The notes below the pieces were generated by a model. That model was not told the origin of the DNA. It searched no databases and saw only the letters and a program-made list of their open reading frames with translations. This document shows positions 1 through 6,323 of a stretch of DNA of 6,495 nt, piece after piece. Position numbers and translations under genes: made by a program. How positions within the stretch are numbered: the stretch's first letter is position 1; each line of letters opens with the position of its first letter. This DNA comes from Tannerella sp. (GTDB lineage: Bacteria > Bacteroidota > Bacteroidia > Bacteroidales > Tannerellaceae), in the NCBI GenBank assembly GCA_031288935.1, contig JAITQL010000260.1, positions 1 through 6,495 of the forward strand, given 5' to 3'.

Positions 1-93
1 CGGTGATGTTGCATCCCGTACGGGATGCGAGAGGGCTGGTGGAAGGGTTTTCTACCGAACTGCCATCCCCACAGGGATGAACGGCTTTGCCGG
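1..93. repeat. Three-hairpin intergenic repeat element
   Basis: This non-coding block folds into consecutive hairpins. An 18-bp perfect palindrome lies at 11-28 (GCATCCCGTACGGGATGC). A 7-bp stem pairs 38-44 (GGTGGAA) with 50-56 (TTCTACC) across a 5-nt loop, with one G-T pair. A 6-bp stem pairs CATCCC (64-69) with GGGATG (74-79) across CACA. A minor CGGC/GCCG stem follows at 82-92. The regular spacing and the shared CATCCC/GGGATG arms of the outer hairpins suggest one repeat unit of REP or palindromic type. I recognise the style from Bacteroidota intergenic regions but cannot name the family. The element may start left of the window. No transposase is nearby. Confidence 0.6.
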
Positions 94-111
94 AAACACA
101 ACTGCCACTTC

Positions 112-198
112 AAAAAACACCGCCATCACTGCGAGGCACAAAGCAGCCCGGGAGTTACCGCTGGATTGCTGCACTGCGTTCGCAGGGACGGAGTGCGG
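112..198 (-). repeat. Long imperfect inverted repeat with T-tract, possible terminator of the GH92 operon
   Basis: Arms of about 30 nt face each other around a GGGAGTTACCGCTGG-type centre (about 149-164). The left arm at 118-148 contains ACTGCGAGGCACAAAGCAG. The right arm at 163-195 contains ATTGCTGCACTGCGTTCGCAG. Shared CTGCGA and GCAG blocks pair, with several mismatches between. It resembles the dispersed repeat seen in many bacteria with arms like CATTGCGAGGCACGAAGCAATCC, here partly decayed. On the minus strand the hairpin is followed by six Ts (117-112), about 70-150 nt past the stop codon of the upstream gene, so it could double as an intrinsic terminator. The mismatched stem makes that uncertain. 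Confidence 0.5.
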
Positions 199-264
199 CG
201 TTTCTTTCGGGTTTTTCCTCCGCCTGCACGCCACTGAAAAATACAAGATACGGATGCCTGCTTT

Positions 265-2655
265 TCATAAAAAGGCGGAAGGAGGAGCGTTGTCCGGTTG
301 AGCGCCCCATTTTTTATTTGGTTTCGGGCCTAATTCTATTTCAAGCTTCCCGCCCTTCAAAAAGTCGGCTGCCGGGAACTGAAAATGCCGGTGGGGGTTT
401 CCGTTGAGTCTGACCCGTTGAATGTACACATCTCCTTCATGTTTCTTTTTCACCGTAATCTCGAACGTATTCATCCGGTTTTTGTCTTCCGGCGAGGGGA
501 AGGTGATCACCATCCGGTCGAAAACCGGTGAAGTGATTTCCAGCATCGGTTCTTCGCCCACGCAGCCTTTCAGGTCGAACAGTCCCGCGGCCATCAGAAC
601 GCCCAGCGCGCCCATCTGTCCCTGGTCTTCGTCGCCGTTGTAGCCGCTGTGCGGATCAATCCCGCCGAAAGTAAGCTCTTTCACCTGCCGCACCCAGTAC
701 TGCGTCAGCCAGGGCTTTCCGGCATGACTGAACAGGTGCGCCATCTCGCAGGAAGGCTGGTTTTCGTAGTCCACCCAGCCTTTTCCGTGCTCGCCGTGGG
801 GGGTGATGAAACGGTGAGGCATTGCCTTTTCAAAACTTGCGTTCAGTTTGTCGGCAAACTTGTTGTTCCCGCCCAGGGCTTCGATCAGTCCGCGCATGTT
901 CTGGGGCACATAGAAGGTGTAGGTGGCCGAGTTTCCTTCAATAAATCCCGGCGTGTTGAAGTCGTTGGCGGCAGCGACGGGCGAGAACGGTTCCAGCCAT
1001 TCGCCCGACTTCAGTCGTGGACGCGCCCATCCGCTGACGGGGTCGAAGACGTTTCGCCAGTATTCCGAGCGTTTCGCAAACAATTCGGCGTCCTCCCGCT
1101 TACCCAGCCTGTTCGCCATCTGGGCGATACACCAGTCCTGACAGGCATATTCGAGGGTCATGGCCGTCCCGCCCCGGTGGAAGCCCTGTCCGCGGTCTTT
1201 GATTTCCACCGGCACATAACCGTACCGGATGTACCAGTCCATCCCTCCGCCGGAAGGCACGGAATCCGCTTCATAGCCGGCACGGTCGCGGATACCGCCG
1301 GGGAAGGCGTTCTTTCGGGCGGCGGCATATGCAAGTTCCGGGCTGAACTGCGCCCTGCCGGTTGAAATCAGCGCCGCCAACAGGGGCGTTGCATGGTCGC
1401 CCACCATGACATAAGAGTAATTTCCGCCCCACGAACAGCGGGACATCATGCCTGCATTCCGGTAATATTCCAGAAAAGTCTCCGCCATCCAGTTCCCGTA
1501 TTCGGGGTAAACGAGCGACCAGAGGATATTCAGGTTCCACTGGCTACCCCACAGTCCGTCGCCTTCCAGGAATGCGTAATCCGGTTTGCCGGAGGTCACG
1601 GGCAATTGCCTGACCGCCGGCAGCGGGCCGGTGCAATCCGTGTAGGAGCCGTCTACATCGTGGGCGATATGCTTGCCCGCAGTATGCATCAGGTCGGTAT
1701 AGAATTTAACCTGCTGCGCGCGGGTTCCCCCTTCGATGCGGAAACGCCCGAGGTATTCGTTCCATGCCTGCCGCGCTTCGGCAACGACGCGGTCGAAATC
1801 CCAGTGCGGCAGTTCAGCCGACAGGTTCAGGCGGGCGTTGTGCATACTGACGTAGGACAGGGCTACTTTCAGAAGAAGGGTTTCTCCCGCTTTCGGGTGA
1901 CGGTAGGCGAGGTAGGCGCCGCAGCCTTTTCCCTGAACGATCCCGTTTTCCGGCTTGATAAAATCGCCTGCCTGTCCGGGATTGACAATCTGCCATCCGG
2001 CAAACCCGTCGAACGGCCTGTTCACCTGCGCGACAAAGTACACGACGACCGGTTTCTTCCGGCGGAAGGTCGGAGACTGGACGGAGTAGCCTTCTATTTC
2101 GTCGGGGCCGGTTTGCCGGACGTAGGCGTAATCCATCCTTGTCGGGCCAAGGGCTGCGCCGAGGTCGAACAGAAGATGCGCCTCCTGCGCTTCGGGGAAG
2201 GTGTAGCGGTGCATCCCCGCGCGGCAGGTAGCCGTCAGTTCCGCCGTGATGCCGTAATCGTCGAGATAGACCTTGTGGTAGCCGGGTTTCACCACTTCCC
2301 CGTCGTGACTGAAGCGCGATTTGCAGGCTTCCATTCCCAGATTGCCCTTGCAGGCTCCGGTGACCGGCATCACCGGTATGCCGGCCGTCTGCGCATTATG
2401 GACATGCGAAAAATCAAGAATATATTCGTTGTCCCACTGGTATCCCGATTTCCACAAATCCCCGTGTCTGGTGTCGGGACTGAGCGTGACCATCCCGAAC
2501 GGCACGGCTGCCGACGAGAAGAAATCAAACCGGCACCCGGACGTGTTAATCAGCGGATCGGCCAGATCCGCCGGCGTTTCCTGCTGTGCAAAACCGTGTA
2601 TCACTGTCAAACACACGATACACCCAATCATTGTCTTTTTCATCTTTCCTGTCAT
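265..2655 (-). CDS. GH92 family exo-alpha-mannosidase (second gene of operon)
   Basis: Predicted secreted, calcium-dependent exo-alpha-mannosidase that releases mannose with inversion of configuration; linkage preference cannot be read from sequence. An N-terminal signal peptide (about residues 5-24, ending GFA|QQ) has no lipobox, so the enzyme is likely periplasmic. The N-terminal beta-sandwich shows the GH92 pattern DPLINTSG (33-40), PFGMVTLSPDT (52-62) and FSHVHNAQTAG (82-92). The helical catalytic domain shows DWCIAQMANRLG (507-518), EGNSATYTFYVP (E573, predicted acid) and GYNGDEDQGQM (D675 and D677, predicted base pair). Their spacing agrees with that recalled for BT3990 E533, D642 and D644. 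The usual GNEP segment reads ENQP (631-634), an oddity. At 796 residues it is of normal full length. The start at 2655 follows the upstream stop by 8 nt; ATG at 2643 is an equally good start and gives a tidier signal peptide (MKKTMIG). Confidence 0.95.
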   Translation of the reverse strand: MTGKMKKTMIGCIVCLTVIHGFAQQETPADLADPLINTSGCRFDFFSSAAVPFGMVTLSPDTRHGDLWKSGYQWDNEYILDFSHVHNAQTAGIPVMPVTGACKGNLGMEACKSRFSHDGEVVKPGYHKVYLDDYGITAELTATCRAGMHRYTFPEAQEAHLLFDLGAALGPTRMDYAYVRQTGPDEIEGYSVQSPTFRRKKPVVVYFVAQVNRPFDGFAGWQIVNPGQAGDFIKPENGIVQGKGCGAYLAYRHPKAGETLLLKVALSYVSMHNARLNLSAELPHWDFDRVVAEARQAWNEYLGRFRIEGGTRAQQVKFYTDLMHTAGKHIAHDVDGSYTDCTGPLPAVRQLPVTSGKPDYAFLEGDGLWGSQWNLNILWSLVYPEYGNWMAETFLEYYRNAGMMSRCSWGGNYSYVMVGDHATPLLAALISTGRAQFSPELAYAAARKNAFPGGIRDRAGYEADSVPSGGGMDWYIRYGYVPVEIKDRGQGFHRGGTAMTLEYACQDWCIAQMANRLGKREDAELFAKRSEYWRNVFDPVSGWARPRLKSGEWLEPFSPVAAANDFNTPGFIEGNSATYTFYVPQNMRGLIEALGGNNKFADKLNASFEKAMPHRFITPHGEHGKGWVDYENQPSCEMAHLFSHAGKPWLTQYWVRQVKELTFGGIDPHSGYNGDEDQGQMGALGVLMAAGLFDLKGCVGEEPMLEITSPVFDRMVITFPSPEDKNRMNTFEITVKKKHEGDVYIQRVRLNGNPHRHFQFPAADFLKGGKLEIELGPKPNKKWGAQPDNAPPSAFL

Positions 2656-2663
2656 TTATGTTT

Positions 2664-4883
2664 TTATTCGTTATTTCTAAAATGGAGAGCGGAAGGCGGA
2701 GCGTCTTCCGGCCGGCTGCCCCACTGTTTGTCGGGCCGGTCGGACATGATCAGTTCCAGCCTGCCGCCCCGCGTCAGATCGCCGTGGGTAAACCATGCGC
2801 GTTCCAGCGGTTTTCCGTTCAGCTGCGCCGACCGGATGTATTTGCAGGACGCCGAACTGTTCCGGGCGGAGACGACAAATTCTTTCCCGCCGGGAAGCCG
2901 GACGGTTATCTTCTCGAACACGGGACTGCCGATGGCATAGGCCGGTATTCCCGGCGTGACCGGAAAGAATCCCATCATGGAGAAGACGACAAAAGCAGAC
3001 ATGCCGCCTCCGTCTTCATCGCCCGGAATACCGAACAGGTTATCCGTAAAAAAAGCATCCAGCAACATGCGGATCCGTTTCTGCGTTTTCCACGGCGCCC
3101 CCAGGTAGTTGTAGATATAGGGGATATGAAAACCCGGTTCGTTGCCCATGACAAACTGCCCTGTCAGCCCCGAAGCGTCGGGCTGGACAAGCCAAAACCG
3201 GAATTTGGGCAATCCCAAATCCTCCCTGAACAACTGATCCAGCTTTTCTTCCGCTCCGGCGCGGCCGCCCATGAGTTCAAAGAGTCCGTTCAAGTCGTGC
3301 TTGACATCCCAGTTGAAGGTATAGGCGTTGTTTTCCGTAAAATATTCCCGTCCGGCAAACCGCGGGTCGAATGGCTCGATCCACTGTCCGTCCCTGTCTT
3401 TAGGCCACATGAAGCCCTTGTCGGCGCGATAGACGTGCCTGTAATTCTCCGCCCTTTTCAGGAAAAGCGTCCGGTCGTCCTGCAGGTTCAGCTCCGAAGC
3501 CAGTTGCGCGATGCACCAGTCGGAATAGCTGTTGGCGGTGGTGACCGACACGGACTGCCTTTTTTCCCAAACGGTATCTACTTCCGCCACCGTCTCCCTT
3601 TCTCCGGGCGGCAATCCCGGCATGTATCCGTGCGTGTTGTAGAAGTCGTCCAGCGACGTCCTGCGCCCGTTGCGCCAGGGGAGCAGGGTGGCGTCCAGCG
3701 AATTTTTCTTCAATCCTTCGCAGGCCGTTTTCAAGTCGAAGCCGCGCAGCCCCTTGAACCAGGCATCGGCCATCCATACGGCGGCATAGTTGCCGGTCAT
3801 GGCCGGCCAGTCGCCGCTTACCAGGGCAAAAGAAGGGATGTATCCGCCCTGCCGGTACATGTCGATGTACGAGTTGATCCGTTCGACCGCCTGTTCGGGG
3901 TGCAATATGACATGCAGCGGCTCCAGCGCAATGTAAGTATCCCACAGCCAGTTGTCGACAAGGAAGGGTTTTTCCGAAACGTGTACCTGATGATCGTATC
4001 CGCTGTAATATCTGCCGTACTCGTTGATGTCGACCATCCGTTCGAAGCAGCGGTAGAGCGCCGTGTAAAAGACCTTTTTCTGCGCCACGGTTCCCCCCTC
4101 GACCCGGATGAGCGACAAGGCCTCTTCCCAGGCGTTCCGGGCCGCTGTCTTCACGGCTTCAAAATCCCGGTCCGGTATTTCGCGCAGCAGGTTTTCACGC
4201 GCCTGTTCCACGCTGATGTATGACACGCCGTAGCGAAAGGAAACGGTCTGTTCGCCCTGCCCCACGCACAGCATCACCGCCGACCGGTCTTCCGGACTCC
4301 TGTAACGGACGCGAATCACGTCCACATCCGTCTCGGCATAGAAATAGGCTTTCATGCCCGAAAAGGATTCTTCCCCGCAGAGCTGTCTTTTTCCCCGCAT
4401 CTCCACCGTTCCCTTTCCGTTCAGGACGCCTGTACGCAGATGATGCTCTTCCTTTCCGGAAAAACGGATTCTGAAAAAGCCGCTTTTCTTCGCGGGAGAA
4501 AATTCCAGCTGACAGCCGGTTTCGCCCAGTTGCGCCGAGTAGTAATAGGGCGCGGTTACTTCGTGATCATATTCCAGCTGCCGGCTCCAGCTGTCGGGCG
4601 AGACCGTCCCGTCTATGGGCAGGAAGGCGAAAACGGAATACAGGCGGTGCGAGGCACTGGTAAGCGGGAAATTGGCGATCCGGTCGTCCAGCCGGTCTCT
4701 GCGCAAGGGAAAGACCCGTATCATTTGATTGGGCAGGTGAACCGTCGGACGGGTCGGCTCGAGAATGACCCCGACGCCGCCAATGGTCGGGTCAACGTAA
4801 TCTGCTGCGGATTGCTGCGCCGCAAGACCGGCCGGCAAAAAAAGCAGTATAAACAGGATGTCAGCGTATTTTTTCATCTTCAT
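2664..4883 (-). CDS. GH92 family exo-alpha-mannosidase (first gene of operon)
   Basis: Predicted periplasmic calcium-dependent alpha-mannosidase acting on terminal alpha-mannose of glycans. The signal peptide (residues 1-22, FILLFLPAGLAA|QQ) lacks a lipobox cysteine. GH92 landmarks in order are YVDPTIGG (29-36), LWDTYIALEPL (313-323), GGYIPSF (346-352), DWCIAQLASEL (455-465), ENNAYTFNWDV (E517, predicted acid), GNEPGFHIPYIYNYLGAPWKTQ (580-601) and FGIPGDEDGGGMSAF (D622 and D624, predicted base). The N-terminal segment PTVHLPNQMIRVFPLRRD (45-62) replaces the usual PFG...SPD...FSHTH stretch and marks a subgroup different from the downstream gene. Its 739 residues are typical. The C-terminus WGSRPEDAPPSA matches WGAQPDNAPPSA in the neighbour, a shared GH92 ending. 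The start has no Shine-Dalgarno sequence; ATG at 4877 is an alternative. The 8-nt gap to the next gene indicates one transcript. Confidence 0.95.
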   Translation of the reverse strand: MKMKKYADILFILLFLPAGLAAQQSAADYVDPTIGGVGVILEPTRPTVHLPNQMIRVFPLRRDRLDDRIANFPLTSASHRLYSVFAFLPIDGTVSPDSWSRQLEYDHEVTAPYYYSAQLGETGCQLEFSPAKKSGFFRIRFSGKEEHHLRTGVLNGKGTVEMRGKRQLCGEESFSGMKAYFYAETDVDVIRVRYRSPEDRSAVMLCVGQGEQTVSFRYGVSYISVEQARENLLREIPDRDFEAVKTAARNAWEEALSLIRVEGGTVAQKKVFYTALYRCFERMVDINEYGRYYSGYDHQVHVSEKPFLVDNWLWDTYIALEPLHVILHPEQAVERINSYIDMYRQGGYIPSFALVSGDWPAMTGNYAAVWMADAWFKGLRGFDLKTACEGLKKNSLDATLLPWRNGRRTSLDDFYNTHGYMPGLPPGERETVAEVDTVWEKRQSVSVTTANSYSDWCIAQLASELNLQDDRTLFLKRAENYRHVYRADKGFMWPKDRDGQWIEPFDPRFAGREYFTENNAYTFNWDVKHDLNGLFELMGGRAGAEEKLDQLFREDLGLPKFRFWLVQPDASGLTGQFVMGNEPGFHIPYIYNYLGAPWKTQKRIRMLLDAFFTDNLFGIPGDEDGGGMSAFVVFSMMGFFPVTPGIPAYAIGSPVFEKITVRLPGGKEFVVSARNSSASCKYIRSAQLNGKPLERAWFTHGDLTRGGRLELIMSDRPDKQWGSRPEDAPPSALHFRNNE

Positions 4884-4903
4884 GACCGTTGTTTTATTTT
4901 CAT
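4880..4903 (-). other. Seven-codon upstream ORF overlapping the GH92 start
   Basis: ATG at 4903 opens a short frame (MKIKQRS) whose TGA overlaps the ATG of the first GH92 gene as ATGA. GGAAG lies just upstream of this ATG, closer than an ideal ribosome site. The arrangement would allow translational coupling, but so short a frame can arise by chance, and Bacteroidota initiation usually depends on an A-rich leader, which this stretch also provides (GAAAATAAAACAA). Confidence 0.2.
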
Positions 4904-4908
4904 TCTTC

Positions 4909-4918
4909 CGGCATGCCG
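4909..4918. promoter_or_regulatory. 10-bp palindrome in the GH92 leader
   Basis: CGGCATGCCG is a perfect palindrome 26-35 bp upstream of the first GH92 start codon and about 11 bp downstream of the candidate promoter's last base. The position suits an operator or a small leader structure. A palindrome this short could be chance in GC-rich DNA, and I see no second copy in the window. Confidence 0.2.
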
Positions 4919-4931
4919 TAATTTTGAACGA

Positions 4932-4967
4932 TGGACAAACGGGTATGCCCGCTTAATTGGACAAAAG
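4932..4967 (-). promoter_or_regulatory. Candidate promoter of the GH92 operon
   Basis: On the minus strand two copies of TTTGTCCA, at 4965-4958 and 4939-4932, lie 26 bp apart. Their TTTG cores could serve as the -33 and -7 elements of a Bacteroidota promoter. A TA dinucleotide precedes the proximal TTTG by four bases (TACCCGTTTG), whereas the consensus is TAnnTTTG, so the match is imperfect. Transcription would start near 4925-4930, giving a leader of about 45 nt. Alternatively the paired octamers are direct-repeat operator sites. Confidence 0.3.
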
Positions 4968-5006
4968 AACAGGCAGCGCCTTCCCTGCCGGATTGCTTCG
5001 TCCCCG

Positions 5007-5188
5007 GTTCACCGACGAATTTTGTGCAACGGCGTTCCTTCGTTCGCAGTTCGCCGGCGAATTTTGTCCGGCGGCGTCCCTCCGTTCACAGTTCACCGGC
5101 GAATTTTGTCCGGCGGCGTCCCTCCGTTCGCAGTTCACCGGTGAATTTTGTCCGGCGGCGTCCCTCCGTTCACAGTTCGCGTGCGAAT
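5007..5188. repeat. 42-bp tandem repeat array, four units plus a stub
   Basis: Full units lie at 5007-5048, 5049-5090, 5091-5132 and 5133-5174, with a degenerate fifth start at 5175-5188. Each begins GTTCRCCGGYGAATTTTGT and ends CTCCGTTCRCA. Units 2 to 4 differ at only three positions (5, 10 and 40), all transitions. Unit 1 is more diverged (GTGCAACGGCGTTCCTTCG in its middle), which fits an older edge unit. TTCRCCGGYGAA is a perfect 12-bp palindrome in units 2 and 4. Because 42 is a multiple of three, reading frames stay open through the array on both strands, but it lies between the DUF6261-type stop and the GH92 start and I read it as non-coding. Its function is unknown. Confidence 0.95.
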
Positions 5189-5208
5189 CGGGGATGAATG
5201 GGCAGGCG

Positions 5209-5955
5209 TTAAAGTTCCGTTGCATCGGCGACCGTTTCCAGCTTGTCGTTTTTGCCGCGTCCCTTGCGCTGAGCAAGGATATGTTTATACTGCTCAATGG
5301 TCGCGTTGTGGATATTTATGAAAGACTGATACTCCGCCGGGCCATTGACTTCGATCAGGGCATTGACGCGATTCACGACGTGATGATACGTGGGGTCGCC
5401 TTCCTTGCGGATCGTGCGTACGTTGCCCGCCGGTTTCTGGCCGCCAGTCCGGTACCATTCGTCCTGTATCTGCACGAAGTTCAGGTTGGCCTGTTCCAGT
5501 TCCTGCAAGCGCGGAAGCGCACCGATTTGCTCCAGCTGTGCAGCACAGGGCTGGAGATGCTCGAACAGGGCAATCAGCTCCGCCGTTTCGACGCTGTCGC
5601 TCAATTCGGACGGATTGCCGGCTTTCTCAAGCACTGCATGAACAGCTTCGGCGGCCTGACGGATTTCTGGGTTCGTATCGTAGCATGCGCTTCGTACACA
5701 GGCAGAGAGGGCGCCGTAACGGTTGTCGCGAAAGGCTTCCGCCTGATCCTTGGCATGCGTCAGCGGATTGCCGGCCGTCACCTGATAGGCCTGCCGCAGT
5801 CTGCCCAGATACCCCGCAAAGACGGGATAAAGCAAATCCAGCCCCAGCACACTCACGCCGACCTGTATAATCTGGAAGTCGGTCTCGTTCATAAAAGTCA
5901 CATACTCGCCGTTTAATAACGGTGCCGTCCTGAAAAAATCAATCTTGTTTGACAT
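5209..5955 (-). CDS. DUF6261-like helical protein, function unknown
   Basis: The protein has 248 residues, no signal peptide and no convincing membrane span; it is probably cytoplasmic and almost wholly alpha-helical. It resembles the Bacteroidota family DUF6261 in its overall plan: an N-terminal LLNGEY segment (13-18), a central RD followed by helices (76-77, then PEIRQAAEAVHAVLEKAGN at 96-114), LQELEQANLNFVQIQDEWYR (150-169), and a C-terminal helix NATIEQYKHILAQRKGR (217-233). I identify it by pattern memory only. No catalytic motif is visible. The start at 5955 follows an AT-rich leader (CTGAATTTTT) without a Shine-Dalgarno sequence. A strong promoter lies about 160 bp upstream. The 42-bp array follows the stop; no clear terminator separates it from the GH92 genes, so read-through into them is possible but unproven. 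Confidence 0.85.
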   Translation of the reverse strand: MSNKIDFFRTAPLLNGEYVTFMNETDFQIIQVGVSVLGLDLLYPVFAGYLGRLRQAYQVTAGNPLTHAKDQAEAFRDNRYGALSACVRSACYDTNPEIRQAAEAVHAVLEKAGNPSELSDSVETAELIALFEHLQPCAAQLEQIGALPRLQELEQANLNFVQIQDEWYRTGGQKPAGNVRTIRKEGDPTYHHVVNRVNALIEVNGPAEYQSFINIHNATIEQYKHILAQRKGRGKNDKLETVADATEL

Positions 5956-6107
5956 AAAAATTCAGTTTACATTTGGATATATATTCATTGAACTAACATT
6001 CGATCATGGCAACTTCGCCGTCCTTCGACCGTTTCAGCCGTCCGCATATTCGGATCGCATGGGCCTTTCGTGTTGAAATAATGCAGCATACACGTGTCCT
6101 GTTAGAT
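5956..6107 (-). other. Long 5' leader of the DUF6261-like gene
   Basis: About 150 nt separate the candidate promoter from the start codon, with no supported gene. On the minus strand it holds GGACGGC twice (6043-6037 and 6023-6017), 20 bp apart, and a small hairpin TCCG-AATATG-CGGA around 6055-6042. The last 45 nt before the start are AT-rich (TATATATCC, AATTTTT). I recognise no riboswitch. Confidence 0.3.
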
Positions 6108-6114
6108 TTTCCTG

Positions 6115-6146
6115 CAAATATACGAATTTTCCTGAATGAAGAAAAT
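6115..6146 (-). promoter_or_regulatory. Bacteroidota-type promoter upstream of the DUF6261-like gene
   Basis: The minus strand reads TATATTTG at 6122-6115, an exact match to the -7 consensus TAnnTTTG, followed by the frequent C. About 20 bp upstream is an ATTTTC run (about 6146-6141) that could act as a weak -33 element in place of TTTG. Transcription would begin near 6108. It is the best promoter match in the window. Confidence 0.55.
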
Positions 6147-6323
6147 TCCATACAGTCCAACCGTCTCGTCATTTCTTCTTTTGAAGATGCGCAGAACTGA
6201 AAAAATGGAAAAATTATGTCCATCAACGATTTTCATATTCAGTTCAGACCCGATCTCTTTCAATCTGTCCGTCGCTGAAATCACCCGGTTCGGACTTGTC
6301 CGGACAATCCTGAAAAAAAAGAG
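6147..6323. other. Intergenic stretch downstream of the transporter stop
   Basis: Together with the promoter and leader this makes a gap of about 370 bp without a convincing gene. It contains an eight-T tract on the minus strand just after the transporter stop (6320-6313) without a clear preceding hairpin, and a 12-bp perfect palindrome TTGTCCGGACAA at 6296-6307. A frame of 60 codons from GTG at 6284 to 6102 on the minus strand is open but matches nothing I know and runs through the promoter. Confidence 0.4.

Noticed and set aside
25..407. Small plus-strand frames over the left-edge repeats
   Set aside because: They consist of translated hairpin repeats and the antisense of the GH92 3' end.
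649..1365. 238-codon plus-strand frame antisense to the second GH92 gene
   Set aside because: Wholly inside the GH92 coding region and low in recognisable structure.
1393..2940. 515-codon open frame on the plus strand antisense to the GH92 genes
   Set aside because: It lies antisense across most of one GH92 gene and part of the other, and its protein has no recognisable domain; long antisense frames are expected opposite GC-rich coding sequence.
2586..4223. 545-codon open frame on the plus strand antisense to the first GH92 gene
   Set aside because: Same reason: composition shadow with no domain, while the minus strand encodes a complete GH92 protein with all motifs.
5007..5188. CRISPR array
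   Set aside because: Units are directly adjacent with no unique spacers, so this is a tandem repeat.
4957..5916. 319-codon plus-strand frame through the 42-bp array and antisense to the DUF6261-like gene
   Set aside because: Open only because the repeat period is a multiple of three and the opposite strand is coding; the product shows no coherent fold pattern.
5993..6226. 77-codon minus-strand frame with start at 6226
   Set aside because: It runs through the candidate promoter and leader, is rich in Arg, Lys and Cys with no domain, and overlaps another equally open frame.
6296..6320. Intrinsic terminator for the transporter gene
   Set aside because: On the minus strand the T8 tract precedes the TTGTCCGGACAA palindrome instead of following it, and no good hairpin precedes the Ts.
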